Source: JAGZHZ01 sp965150505
Lineage (GTDB): Bacteria; Bacillota; Clostridia; Lachnospirales; Lachnospiraceae
NCBI GenBank assembly: GCA_965150505.1
Contig: CBCTVZ010000001.1
Coordinates: 15,775-79,774, forward strand
DNA: 64,000 nucleotides
Reading direction: 5' to 3'
Below, piece after piece: positions 52,238 through 62,515 of the stretch. How positions within the stretch are numbered: the stretch's first letter is position 1; each line of letters starts with the position of its first letter. The notes beneath the pieces were generated by a model. The model was not told where the DNA came from. It ran no database searches and saw only the letters and a list, made by a program, of their open reading frames with translations. The position numbers and the translations under genes are program-made.

Positions 52238-55200
52238 TTAAAATTCCTTTAAATCTTTTTCCAGCCAGAAAGAATACAGCGCTTTTTCTTTTACTCTGAT
52301 TCCGCTGATCTGAGCCAATGCACGTTCATAATAAGAAAGCTGTATCTTATATTTTTCATATAAATCTCGTTCTTTTCCTTTTTCCACAAAATCCGTTTTG
52401 TAGTCTACAATCACATATTCTCCATCTTCCAAAAAATACGCGTCAATCATTCCCTGTACTAAGATCGTCTCATCCTCTGCCCATCCTTCTTCTAGTTCAG
52501 ATGCTTTGATCCCAAATACAAATGGCTGTTCTCGATACAGTTCTCCTCTTTCCTCTGCCCGAACCATCCTCTGTCCTAGCGTACTTCTGACAAATCGCCA
52601 GATCTTATCTAATCTGACGCTTTCTGCCTCCTGTACAGTAAAATATCCCTGCTGTATCTGACGTTCCATTTGCTCTTTGATCTGCTGCATAGTGGAGGAT
52701 GATTTGTAATCAAAATGCTGTAAAAAACGGTGCAGAAGCGTTCCTTTTGCAGCGCCAGACAGTTCTTTTTTCTCAATAAAATCTGGTATGATATCTTCTA
52801 TTTCAGGTTCGTTGTACAGTGGAAAATCATCTTGTTCCTCCATTTCCATACTGCGTCTTTTCAATTCAGATACCGTCAGTTTCCCATGAATTTCTGCCTG
52901 ATCTGGAAATGGATACGATTTTTGAAAAATCTGTTCCAGCGCTTTTTTGACCGACTCATCATATGTTTTATCCGTATCAAAATGAATCAGATTTTCTCTT
53001 GCAGCGATCTGCTCCACCTGTCTTTTTATCTCTTCTTCTACAAAATTTTCTGTCTTCCAAATTTGGATCTGCACAGGAGAAGGCTCTTCAAAAATAGGCT
53101 CTGTATTTACTGCATATCCTCTCTTATCCATCATCTCTATTCCGGATGGATGGCGCACAATACTGTCCATCACCCAATCCATAAAAGAAGACGCTCCCGC
53201 TGTTATATAATATGGCAAAGTTACCTGAGAGCATCGCAATACATTGCTCCATTTTTCCAGTCTCTTTTCGAGATTTTCCATAGCCGCAGTTAAAATCAGC
53301 TTTTCCTTTGCCCTTGTCATTGCCACATATAAGATACGCAGTTCCTCTCCTAAATTTTCTTTTTTTGCTATAGTCTGCATCACTTTTTTGATCAGAGTAG
53401 GACGTTTTATTCTTAATTTTAGATCTACATAATCGCATCCAATTCCCAAATCAGGGTGATACAAAAGATGACTTCTTTGATCTTGCTGATTAAACGGTTT
53501 ATTTAATCCACATACAAATACAATCGGAAATTCCAAGCCTTTGCTCTTATGAATACTCATAATCCGCACTGCATTTTCCTGCTCAGAAAAAGTACTTGCT
53601 TCTCCAAAATCAATCTCATATTTTTGAAGACTTTCAATGTAACGCACAAAATGAAACAATCCTCTGTAACTGCCAGCCTCAAACGCAACTGCTTTTTCTA
53701 AAAGCATATCTAAGTTTGCTTTTCTTTGTTCTCCTCCAGGCATTGCCGCCGCATATTCTCGATATCCTGTCTTTTCCAATACCATCCAGATGATTTTGTG
53801 AATTGGCATATAAGAAATACAAGAACGGATCTCCTCAAAAATGCAAAAGAAGCGATGCAGTTTCTCTCTTAGCTCTTCTTCCTCTCCTTCTGCCGCATAG
53901 CGCATACTGCCTTCATAAAATGCTTCTTCTGGATACGCGCTTTTTATCTTTGCCATCTCAGCCCCACTTAAGCAGCCCATCGGAGAATTTAACACAGCAG
54001 CCATCGCAATATCCTGTCTTGGATTGTCAAGAATCTGAAGCATCGCCAATACCGTCTGCACTTCCCAGGCTGAAAAATATCCTGTCTGTGTCCCTGTGTA
54101 AGAAGGAATGCCCATACTATCCAACACTTCTGAAAAGGATTCTGCCCATCCTGATACGGTGCGGAGCAATAAAACAATATCGCGATATTCTGCCAGTCGA
54201 TACGCTCCTGTCTCTTTATCGACAATCTTTTCCTTGCCCACAATTTCTAATATTCGCTTTCCTACGGCCCGCGCTTCCAGTTCTCGAACGGTCTCCTGTC
54301 TTTCTTCCGTATCCTCCTCAGACTTTTCTTCTTTCAGATCAGCAATCAAGATCTCTGTCTGGAAAAATGATGTTCCCTCTTCTTCGCTCTCCGGAAATAC
54401 CGCCCCTGGATACAATGCCGCATCTTTGTCATACGCCACGCCCCCAAGCTGTCTTGCCATAATCTGCTCAAAAACTTGATTGACACTAGAAAGGACAGAA
54501 GATCTGCTTCGGAAATTTTTATGCAGATCAATTCTCATATGCGTTCCTTCCCCGTCTGTCGGGTAAGTATGATATTTTTCCATAAACAATTCTGGTCTTG
54601 CCAGACGAAAACGATAAATACTCTGTTTTACATCCCCTACCATAAAGATATTTGGATTTCCAAACCGTTCTCTCGATACGCTCGACAACAGCATCTCCTG
54701 CACCAGATTACTGTCCTGATATTCGTCAATCAACACTTCCTCAAACTGTTCTGCAAATCCATCTGCCACCTCAGTCGGAACGCTGTCTTCTCCTTCCTGA
54801 CGAACTAAAATTTTCAATGCAAAATGTTCCAGATCATGAAAATCAAGTAAATTTTTTTCCTCTTTTTTCTTTGCAAATTGCTCATAGAAGCATTTTGTCA
54901 GCCGGACAAGCATATTCGCCCCTTTTGCGCTTTGCTGCATTTCATACAAAATTTGCTCTTTTGTATCGTAAAAATAATTGTCCTCCAAGTCTGCCATCAT
55001 CTTTTTTGCCTGATCTCTCAGCTGTTTGATCTGTTCTTTCTTTTGATCGGACACATTTTTATCTCGTTTTGCCGGAAGTTTTGCAAAATTACATGAATTT
55101 GCAAAAAATGATGCAAATTCATTATAAGACTGACATGATTTCATCTGTTCAAACATTGCTTGATCCTGAATCAAGGCTTCCTCATAATACCACGGGCCAT

Positions 55201-55924
55201 CCGACTCCCGTGCAATTTCAATAGAAGTCTCTGTTAAACGAAGCGCGTCTTCCGCTGCAACTTTTAATTGACGTATGATTTCCTGCATCCATTCTGTTTT
55301 TTCCAACTCTTCAAAGCATGAAGCCTCATACTGTCGGATGCAGTCGTCAAGCCATTTTTCCGGCCATGGATGACTCATGGAAAATTCATATAAAGAAGAA
55401 ATCTGCTCCTCCAGTTCCACATCTGTTTTTCCAGACGCATATTGTTCTGTAAACTGTAAAAACTCTTCTGTTCCTTCCTGATACCACTCTTCCAGCATAT
55501 TTTTCATCACATCCTGACGAATCAGTTTCATCTCTCCTTCATCGCCAATCCGAAATGTCGGATCTAAATCGATCACATGAAAATAACTGCGGATCACATG
55601 CTGACAAAAACTGTGAATCGTCGTAATCTGCGCATGATGGATCAACGTCAGCTGTTTTTGGAGGTGTTCATTCTCCTCATCTTCCGCCAATTTTTTTTCA
55701 ATCGCAGCGCTGATACGCTCTCTCATCTCAAGCGCCGCCGCTTTTGTAAAGGTCACGACAAGCAAACGGTCAATATCTATCGGATGTTCTCCCTCGCTGA
55801 TCATGCGAATGATGCGCTCTACCAGCACCGCTGTCTTTCCAGAGCCTGCCGCCGCAGATACAAGAATATTTTTATGGCGCTGTGTGATTACCTGTAACTG
55901 TTCCTCTGTCCATGTCACTCCCAT
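52238..55924 (-). CDS. addA: ATP-dependent helicase/nuclease subunit A
   Basis: This 1228-aa subunit of AddAB is the RecBCD counterpart in Firmicutes, which resects double-strand breaks up to Chi. It has Walker A SAAAGSGKTAVLV at ~residue 25, helicase motifs including EEVLIDEYQDSN and MSIHKSKGLEFP, and a C-terminal RecB nuclease motif in GMIDAYFLEDGEYVIVDYK. ATG 55924 is one base after the addB TGA and has GGAGG 6 nt ahead; an in-frame extension to 56044 would overlap addB. AddA and AddB are therefore coupled. Confidence 0.96.
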   Translation of the reverse strand: MGVTWTEEQLQVITQRHKNILVSAAAGSGKTAVLVERIIRMISEGEHPIDIDRLLVVTFTKAAALEMRERISAAIEKKLAEDEENEHLQKQLTLIHHAQITTIHSFCQHVIRSYFHVIDLDPTFRIGDEGEMKLIRQDVMKNMLEEWYQEGTEEFLQFTEQYASGKTDVELEEQISSLYEFSMSHPWPEKWLDDCIRQYEASCFEELEKTEWMQEIIRQLKVAAEDALRLTETSIEIARESDGPWYYEEALIQDQAMFEQMKSCQSYNEFASFFANSCNFAKLPAKRDKNVSDQKKEQIKQLRDQAKKMMADLEDNYFYDTKEQILYEMQQSAKGANMLVRLTKCFYEQFAKKKEEKNLLDFHDLEHFALKILVRQEGEDSVPTEVADGFAEQFEEVLIDEYQDSNLVQEMLLSSVSRERFGNPNIFMVGDVKQSIYRFRLARPELFMEKYHTYPTDGEGTHMRIDLHKNFRSRSSVLSSVNQVFEQIMARQLGGVAYDKDAALYPGAVFPESEEEGTSFFQTEILIADLKEEKSEEDTEERQETVRELEARAVGKRILEIVGKEKIVDKETGAYRLAEYRDIVLLLRTVSGWAESFSEVLDSMGIPSYTGTQTGYFSAWEVQTVLAMLQILDNPRQDIAMAAVLNSPMGCLSGAEMAKIKSAYPEEAFYEGSMRYAAEGEEEELREKLHRFFCIFEEIRSCISYMPIHKIIWMVLEKTGYREYAAAMPGGEQRKANLDMLLEKAVAFEAGSYRGLFHFVRYIESLQKYEIDFGEASTFSEQENAVRIMSIHKSKGLEFPIVFVCGLNKPFNQQDQRSHLLYHPDLGIGCDYVDLKLRIKRPTLIKKVMQTIAKKENLGEELRILYVAMTRAKEKLILTAAMENLEKRLEKWSNVLRCSQVTLPYYITAGASSFMDWVMDSIVRHPSGIEMMDKRGYAVNTEPIFEEPSPVQIQIWKTENFVEEEIKRQVEQIAARENLIHFDTDKTYDESVKKALEQIFQKSYPFPDQAEIHGKLTVSELKRRSMEMEEQDDFPLYNEPEIEDIIPDFIEKKELSGAAKGTLLHRFLQHFDYKSSSTMQQIKEQMERQIQQGYFTVQEAESVRLDKIWRFVRSTLGQRMVRAEERGELYREQPFVFGIKASELEEGWAEDETILVQGMIDAYFLEDGEYVIVDYKTDFVEKGKERDLYEKYKIQLSYYERALAQISGIRVKEKALYSFWLEKDLKEF

Positions 55925-55925
55925 T

Positions 55926-58900
55926 TCATTCCTCCTCCAGTTTTCTCCAGATTTCTTCCGGTTTATATTCCGGCAGTCTTCTTGTCTGATTGCCAGGAAT
56001 CCTTTTGTCAAATCCGCATACCTCTTTAAAATTACAGTACTCACACGCCGTTTTTCCTTTTCGATGATACGGTGTCATCTCAATGTCTCCATCTAAAATT
56101 TTTCGTCCAATCTCTTTCATTTTTTCTTTTACATAATGGGACATATTTTCAAATTGTTTTCTCGTTGCTTTACTTGAAAAACGAGAAGGCGTACCGTCTT
56201 TATTATATCCAAACGGAATGACGAGCGACTCTTTCTCCATCTGAGAATCTAGTTTTGATACAATATCCGGATCTTCGTTGACTAACCCATTTAATTTCAA
56301 TTTTTTTCGGATCTTTGCCCAGATCTCTTCCGGTGTCTGCGCCCGCTCTTTTTCCATCATAGGATCTTTGATATGATAGTAAAAAATACCGGCTGGAATA
56401 ATTTCCTTATCTGGATGAAGTCTCTTTTCAATTTCCATCGCAGCGTCGAGATAAACGACAAGCTGAAGCTGTAATCCATGGTACATGGCAACAAGATCAA
56501 ATGATGTATTTCCTGATTTATAATCAATGACTTTGACATACACTTTGTCCTCTTCCTCACATAAATCGACTCTGTCAATTCTGCCTTGCAGTTTCATTTT
56601 TTCGTGGTCGGAAAGATCCAGATTGACCGCATCCAGATTATTGACTGCGGAGAAAGAGATTTCATATCCCTGTGGGATAAATTCGCCGGCACGAATCTGT
56701 TCTTGCAGCACTTGAATCGTTCGCTTCATAATCCGCTTCATGCGATCAACAAGATGATGATTGCGGGCAGTACTGTTTAAGACAGAAGCTCCATATTGCT
56801 CTGCCACTTCTTCTACACATCCATCGCACATTTCATCTCTTTTTTTATCTGGAATATTTTTCCAGTCGTACGGTGTCTGCTCCAACTTCTGCGAAAAGTT
56901 TTCCAAAACTTTATGAAAGACATTTCCCATATCAAGCGGTCGAAATTCATACACTTCCCTTGGGGTGAGGCGAAGACCATACAAAAGGAAATGAGCAAAT
57001 GCGCATCCTGCAAACTGTTCTAAACGAGTCACACTGTTTTCTAAAACCTCGCCGTACAATGCGCGGGCAACTTCTTTTCCGATCCCTTTTTCTTGATGTT
57101 CATAAAACGCCGCATCCACAAGATGACTCGTCTGTTTTTGTCGATCTTCATAATAAAACCGATACAATTCATTCCACGCTTCACTTGTCTGTCCTATTCG
57201 ATATTTTTGAAGCCCATGGGTCAGACATTCCCATCCACTGTCGAGAGAAACCACATTTTTCTCCAGTTTTCCCTCTTTTTCCTCATCTTCTACCTTTAAT
57301 TTTGGGAATATTCTTCGGATTGTCGAGATAAAATAAGAAGGATTTTTGGCCTTTCCATCCGCTCCGCTCTTACAGTAAGAAAGATACAATCTTTCTGATG
57401 GCTTTGTCATCATCAGATATAGATAAAATTTTTGAATATACCCTTTTTCTCTCTGTGTCGGCGCTAGTTCGACATCCGCCTCTTCCAAAAATTCTCGATC
57501 TTGATCCGTCAAAATACCGCCGTCATCTGCTGTTTTTGGAACCCAACCATCGTTCATGCCTAAGAAAAATAATACTTTAATATGATTTAATCTCGTTCTC
57601 TCTAAGTCTCCTGCAAGCACCTGATCGATTCCAGGCGGAATGATTCCAACTTTTGCTTCCTCAAATCCAGCGTCTAAAATCTCTGCATATTCTCGAAGTG
57701 ATATTTCTTCTTCTCCCAGCAATTCCACCACTTTTTCAAAAAGTTCGATCACAATCTTATAAATCTGCGCATATTCTCTGGCAAGGTCCATCCGATGCTC
57801 TTCCTCAAATTTCTGTTCCATCTCTTTGATTTTTTTCTGCACATCGCAGGCAACGAGCAATTCATACAGAGCCACCGTATAATCTTTCACCGTCAAATGT
57901 TCTTTTTTCATCTTTTCTGTAAATGGCCGAAACAGTTTCATCATCTGTTCTTTGTACTGCCCGCAGATCAATGGCTCTTCCTCTTCCATGATCCTTGTTT
58001 TTTTTGTCCATTCCTGATCCCATGCAGAGTACCCACGGATTCCAAGCGCCAGCACATAATTTTCCATCCGGTCAATCTCCTCTGGTTTCAGCACACAAAG
58101 CCCTGTTCTCAGACATCGGAATACGCTTTCATAATTATAATTTTGCCGAATCAGATCAAGCGTGGCGCGCAAAAATTCAATCATAGGATTTAACAAAATC
58201 TTTTTTGTCTGGTCAATAAAGCATGGAATCTCATATACTGGAAAAATCTGTTCGATTTCATTTTGATATTCCTTTAAATCGCCGGCAATCACAGCAATAT
58301 CCCGATATCGAACCTTTTCTTCTCTCACCATACGATAAATCGTCCGAGCCGCAAATTCTACTTCTTCTGACGGATTCTTGCTTCGGTGCAGCGTAAGATC
58401 CTTTTGTTCCCCTTCCCACACTTCTTTTCTATACCGAAACAGATTTTGTTCCAAAAACTGAAGCGGTTTTTTATCCTGAAAACGATATCCGCCATTCTTT
58501 CCAAGAATTTTGCTTTTTTCTATTTTGACTCCACTCTCTGCTGCCGCCTGCTCTAAGCTTGCGATCATTTTCTTGCTCAGATAAAACAGTTCATGCGGTC
58601 CTTTGATCGTTCTGATCTGTTCTCTTGGATCAATCGTCACGGTGACGCTGATTTTTTTTGTAATCTGAAGAAGTTTTCGCATCAGTTTATTCTGAATCGG
58701 AGTAAATCCTGTAAATCCGTCAAACGCAATCACACTTCCCTTTAAATAAGACGATTGATCTGCCAGACGGCATAATTCATCCAAAATCTCCTCCGATGTG
58801 ATATAGTTCTCCTTCATATTTTCCCGAAATCCTTCGTATAAAATGCGAATATCATGAAGTTTATAAGAAAGCTGCGGTTTCTTCTGTGCTTGATGTTCTA

Positions 58901-59324
58901 ATTTCTCTAATTCATTCAAAGAAATATCATACTGCATCAGCTCAGACAACATCGATTTCATCTCACTGATACATCCTGTTTTTCGGAGATTTCTTCCAAG
59001 GACGGTAAGCTCTCCTTTCTTTTCCTGCGCTGTCTTTCGCACAAATAAATTTTTTCCGGTTTCCTCTAAAATCTTTTTCTTCTCCACGCCCAATTCTTCA
59101 AAGACACGGTATGCCAAGCGCTGAAAACTGAGTACATCGATATTTAAAATACCGCCGTTTGGATGACGCATGACAAGTTCTTTCTGTGTCTGCATCGTAA
59201 ACTGCTCCGGAACTAAAATAAAAAATTTTTCTTTTGGATGATTGAAAGCCTCCTGAATTACGGTATCGTATAAAAAACTGGATTTACCGCTTCCAGCGCT
59301 TCCCAATATAAATTGAAGAGACAT
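55926..59324 (-). CDS. addB: ATP-dependent helicase/deoxyribonuclease subunit B
   Basis: This 1132-aa partner of AddA contains Walker A (GSAGSGKSSFLYD) at the N-terminus, a RecB-type nuclease domain near residue ~960 (GRIDRVD and VIDYKSG), and the iron-sulfur cluster cysteines: one in FAGCAFAHF and three in CEYCNFKEVC. The start is ATG 59324, with GGGGG 5 nt upstream; an in-frame extension to 59378 runs into the valS terminator. No promoter fits between that terminator and the ATG, so expression may need read-through from valS. Confidence 0.95.
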   Translation of the reverse strand: MSLQFILGSAGSGKSSFLYDTVIQEAFNHPKEKFFILVPEQFTMQTQKELVMRHPNGGILNIDVLSFQRLAYRVFEELGVEKKKILEETGKNLFVRKTAQEKKGELTVLGRNLRKTGCISEMKSMLSELMQYDISLNELEKLEHQAQKKPQLSYKLHDIRILYEGFRENMKENYITSEEILDELCRLADQSSYLKGSVIAFDGFTGFTPIQNKLMRKLLQITKKISVTVTIDPREQIRTIKGPHELFYLSKKMIASLEQAAAESGVKIEKSKILGKNGGYRFQDKKPLQFLEQNLFRYRKEVWEGEQKDLTLHRSKNPSEEVEFAARTIYRMVREEKVRYRDIAVIAGDLKEYQNEIEQIFPVYEIPCFIDQTKKILLNPMIEFLRATLDLIRQNYNYESVFRCLRTGLCVLKPEEIDRMENYVLALGIRGYSAWDQEWTKKTRIMEEEEPLICGQYKEQMMKLFRPFTEKMKKEHLTVKDYTVALYELLVACDVQKKIKEMEQKFEEEHRMDLAREYAQIYKIVIELFEKVVELLGEEEISLREYAEILDAGFEEAKVGIIPPGIDQVLAGDLERTRLNHIKVLFFLGMNDGWVPKTADDGGILTDQDREFLEEADVELAPTQREKGYIQKFYLYLMMTKPSERLYLSYCKSGADGKAKNPSYFISTIRRIFPKLKVEDEEKEGKLEKNVVSLDSGWECLTHGLQKYRIGQTSEAWNELYRFYYEDRQKQTSHLVDAAFYEHQEKGIGKEVARALYGEVLENSVTRLEQFAGCAFAHFLLYGLRLTPREVYEFRPLDMGNVFHKVLENFSQKLEQTPYDWKNIPDKKRDEMCDGCVEEVAEQYGASVLNSTARNHHLVDRMKRIMKRTIQVLQEQIRAGEFIPQGYEISFSAVNNLDAVNLDLSDHEKMKLQGRIDRVDLCEEEDKVYVKVIDYKSGNTSFDLVAMYHGLQLQLVVYLDAAMEIEKRLHPDKEIIPAGIFYYHIKDPMMEKERAQTPEEIWAKIRKKLKLNGLVNEDPDIVSKLDSQMEKESLVIPFGYNKDGTPSRFSSKATRKQFENMSHYVKEKMKEIGRKILDGDIEMTPYHRKGKTACEYCNFKEVCGFDKRIPGNQTRRLPEYKPEEIWRKLEEE

Positions 59325-59352
59325 AAATACCCCCTTAAAATTTGCGTAATAA

Positions 59353-59389
59353 AAAAGCTGCGGGATCTTTTTTACCACCCGCAGCTTTT
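59353..59389 (-). terminator. valS terminator
   Basis: AAAAGCTGCGGG (59353-59364) pairs perfectly with CCCGCAGCTTTT (59378-59389). On the minus strand it follows 9 nt after the valS stop and ends in TTTTTT. Confidence 0.88.
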
Positions 59390-59397
59390 GACATTCA

Positions 59398-62046
59398 TTA
59401 TGGATTCAGCTGCGTCAGCCGTTCCTGTACCTGTGCCATCATCTGTGTATATTTCTCTAATTTTGCTTTTTCTTCTTCAATCTTTGCAGCCGGTGCTTTG
59501 CTGATAAATCTCTCATTGCTGAGCATTCCATTTACACGGGCAAGTTCTTTTTTCAGTCTTTCTTCTTCTTTCTTCAGACGTTCAATTTCTTTTTCAATGT
59601 CCACTAACTCTGCAAATGGCATATAGATAACTGCTTCTGGAATCACAGTTGATACGGCATCGTCTGCAATTCCTGTCTTGTCTGCCTGAATTATAACTTC
59701 GCTGGCATATGCAAGAGTTGCAAAGAATACTTTACCATTCTCAAAAATTTCTCTCTGCGCTTCTTTCTCAGAAACGACATAAACTTTTGCCTTTTTGCTC
59801 GGCGGTACGTTCATGCTCGTTCTTACATTTCTGATTCCGCGTACCGCTTCTTTGATCGTCTCAACTGCGTGTTCTTCTGCTTCAAAATTCCATTCTTCTT
59901 TAAACTCTGGCCATTTTGAAATCATGATGGATTCTTCCTCAGACTGCAGCGTACAGAAAATTTCTTCTGTAATAAATGGCATATATGGATGAAGCATCTT
60001 CAGCGCATTCGTCAGTACGGTCTTTAATGTCCACAGAGCCGCCGCTTTTGTTGTATCTTCATCGTTGTATAATCTAGGTTTTACCATCTCAATATACCAA
60101 TCGCAGAATTCTTCCCAGATAAAGTCATATACTTTCTGAACAGCAATTCCCAACTCGTATTTATCCATGTTTTCTGTCACATCTTTTGCCAGTCTGTTTA
60201 CTTTTGATAAAATCCACTTGTCAGCTCCAATCAGATCATCGGTATTCATCTGTGACGGAACTTCTGCTTTTTCGAGATTCATCATGATAAATCGAGAAGC
60301 ATTCCATACTTTATTTGCAAAATTACGGCTTGCCTCTACTCTCTCCCAGTAGAAACGCATATCGTTTCCAGGAGCATTTCCTGTCATCAAAGTCAGACGC
60401 AGCGCGTCAGCGCCATATTTATCGATTACTTCAAGAGGATCAATTCCATTTCCGAGGGATTTACTCATTTTTCTTCCCTGAGAGTCTCTGACAAGACCAT
60501 GGATCAAAACGTGATGGAATGGAACTTCGCCTGTCTGCTCCAGCGCTGAGAAGACCATACGGATTACCCAGAAGAAAATGATATCATATCCTGTTACCAA
60601 AACGTCTGTTGGATAGAAATATTTTAAATCTTCTGTCTGTTCTGGCCAGCCAAGTGTGGAAAATGGCCACAGCGCTGAACTAAACCATGTATCGAGTGTA
60701 TCTTCATCCTGTTTTAAGTGGTTGCATCCACATTTTGGACATACGGACGGTGTCTCTCTTGATACAATCACTTCACCGCATTTTTCACAGTAATATGCTG
60801 GGATTCTGTGTCCCCACCATAACTGTCTGGAGATACACCAGTCGCGGATATTTTCCAGCCAGTGCAGATAAGTTTTATCAAAACGTTCTGGCACAAAGTT
60901 TAATGTCTTATTTTTTAAAGCTTCAATCGCCGGTTTTGCCAGCTCTTCCATTTTTACAAACCACTGCTGTTTGATCATTGGTTCTACGGTTGTCTTACAG
61001 CGGTCATGTGTTCCTACATTGTGCGCGTGAGGAACTACTTTTACTAACAAGCCCAGATCTTCCAGATCTTTTACGATTGCCTTTCTCGCTTCGTATCGAT
61101 CCATTCCTGCATATTTGCCGCCTAACTCATTGATTGTAGCATCATCGTTCATCACATTGATTTCAGGCAGATTATGGCGTCTTCCAACTTCAAAGTCATT
61201 TGGGTCATGCGCTGGTGTAATTTTTACGCATCCTGTTCCAAATTCCTTATCTACATAAGAATCTGCAATGACAGGAATTTCACGGTCCACCAAAGGCAGT
61301 TTCAGCATTTTTCCAACAAGATGTTTGTATCGATCATCCTCTGGATTGACTGCAACGGCGGTATCTCCAAGCAAAGTCTCTGGACGAGTCGTTGCGATCT
61401 CTACAAACTTGCCTTCTTCTCCTATAACTGGATAATTAATATGCCAGAAAAATCCGTCCTGATCCTGATGTTCTACTTCTGCATCTGAAATAGAAGTCTG
61501 ACATACCGGACACCAGTTTACAATACGAGAACCTTTGTAAATATATCCTTTTTCATACAGTCTTACAAATACTTCAGTAACGGCTTTGGAACATCCCTCA
61601 TCCATCGTGAAACGTTCTCTGTCCCAGTCGGCAGATGCGCCCAGTTTTTTCAACTGATTGATAATCTTTCCGCCGTATTCTTCTTTCCATTCCCAGGCAT
61701 GTTTTAAAAACTCTTCTCTTCCGATCTCATCTTTATCAATGCCCTGCTCTTTTAATTTCTGGATAACCTTTACTTCTGTCGCAATCGCTGCGTGGTCTGT
61801 TCCTGGCTGCCACAACGCTTCATATCCTTGCATTCTCTTAAAGCGAATCAAGATATCCTGCATCGTCTCGTCCAATGCGTGTCCCATGTGAAGCTGTCCT
61901 GTTACGTTTGGCGGCGGCATCACAATCGTAAACGGTTTTTTATCTCTGTTTACCTGTGCATGAAAATATTTTTTATTCATCCATTTTTCATACAGTCGCT
62001 CTTCCAATCCTTTTGGATCGTACGTCTTTGCTAATTCTTTGCTCAT
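59398..62046 (-). CDS. valS: Valyl-tRNA synthetase
   Basis: This 882-aa class I synthetase charges tRNA-Val. It has the HIGH signature in PPNVTGQLHMGHALD, the KMSKS signature in GRKMSKSLGNG, the CP1 editing domain (~195-350), zinc-binding pairs in CEKCG and CPKCG, and a C-terminal coiled coil (~820-882). ATG 62046 is preceded by AGGAGG at 5-6 nt, and upstream in-frame codons up to 62103 fall in the leader. Expression is under a T-box leader that responds to uncharged tRNA-Val. Confidence 0.97.
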   Translation of the reverse strand: MSKELAKTYDPKGLEERLYEKWMNKKYFHAQVNRDKKPFTIVMPPPNVTGQLHMGHALDETMQDILIRFKRMQGYEALWQPGTDHAAIATEVKVIQKLKEQGIDKDEIGREEFLKHAWEWKEEYGGKIINQLKKLGASADWDRERFTMDEGCSKAVTEVFVRLYEKGYIYKGSRIVNWCPVCQTSISDAEVEHQDQDGFFWHINYPVIGEEGKFVEIATTRPETLLGDTAVAVNPEDDRYKHLVGKMLKLPLVDREIPVIADSYVDKEFGTGCVKITPAHDPNDFEVGRRHNLPEINVMNDDATINELGGKYAGMDRYEARKAIVKDLEDLGLLVKVVPHAHNVGTHDRCKTTVEPMIKQQWFVKMEELAKPAIEALKNKTLNFVPERFDKTYLHWLENIRDWCISRQLWWGHRIPAYYCEKCGEVIVSRETPSVCPKCGCNHLKQDEDTLDTWFSSALWPFSTLGWPEQTEDLKYFYPTDVLVTGYDIIFFWVIRMVFSALEQTGEVPFHHVLIHGLVRDSQGRKMSKSLGNGIDPLEVIDKYGADALRLTLMTGNAPGNDMRFYWERVEASRNFANKVWNASRFIMMNLEKAEVPSQMNTDDLIGADKWILSKVNRLAKDVTENMDKYELGIAVQKVYDFIWEEFCDWYIEMVKPRLYNDEDTTKAAALWTLKTVLTNALKMLHPYMPFITEEIFCTLQSEEESIMISKWPEFKEEWNFEAEEHAVETIKEAVRGIRNVRTSMNVPPSKKAKVYVVSEKEAQREIFENGKVFFATLAYASEVIIQADKTGIADDAVSTVIPEAVIYMPFAELVDIEKEIERLKKEEERLKKELARVNGMLSNERFISKAPAAKIEEEKAKLEKYTQMMAQVQERLTQLNP

Positions 62047-62131
62047 TTTTTTCCTCCTGCTGTAATTCATCAAAGGCAGACTTTTTTGACAATCATTTTT
62101 CACATCTTTTATTTTTTTTGGATATAAAAAA

Positions 62132-62398
62132 CGCCCTTTACATCATGTAAAGGGCGACAAAAACCGCGGTACCACCTTTGTTATGCACAAAAATCTCTGC
62201 ATTTCTCTTCATTCTGTAACGGGAACTTCCGGGAAATTCTACTCAAGAATCTAATCTCTTTCTTTTTCCAGCTGCTGCTTCTGCTGCGAAAAGCTACCTT
62301 CCATCTGTTTCCTCCCAAGCAGTCTTTCAGCCGGTGAACCGCTCTCTCTTTTGGTCTTCTCAGATGTACTCCTCTTTTCTTGCCTTTTCCATTTATGC
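62132..62398 (-). promoter_or_regulatory. T-box leader (tRNA-Val responsive)
   Basis: The minus-strand transcript contains the T-box core AAAGGTGGTACCGCGGTT (about 62179-62162), which pairs with the tRNA acceptor end. A terminator follows: CGCCCTTTAC/GTAAAGGGCG (62132-62156) and a U-tract. Upstream, an AGUA bulge and the CAUCUG/CAGAUG stem frame the specifier region, where GUA (62297-62295), a valine codon, follows GAAG. Uncharged tRNA-Val would stabilise the antiterminator and allow valS transcription. The specifier assignment is by eye. Confidence 0.85.
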
Positions 62399-62403
62399 TT
62401 CTT

Positions 62404-62432
62404 ATCATAACGAAGAGGAGTCTATTTGTCAA
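62404..62432 (-). promoter_or_regulatory. valS promoter
   Basis: TTGACA (62432-62427) and TATGAT (62409-62404) on the minus strand have a 17-nt spacer. The start at about 62398 leads directly into the T-box. Confidence 0.85.
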
Positions 62433-62438
62433 CCCTTA

Positions 62439-62467
62439 TTGTCAAACTTTTAAAAAAATGGTATACT
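62439..62467 (+). promoter_or_regulatory. Promoter of the glucosaminidase gene
   Basis: TTGTCA (62439-62444) and TATACT (62462-62467) on the plus strand are 17 nt apart. Its -35 lies 6 bp from that of valS, so the two divergent promoters are back to back and may interfere. Confidence 0.7.
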
Positions 62468-62515
62468 AAATTTAACACTTTTGTAATCATTTCAAATTCA
62501 GGAAGGAGTTCATTT

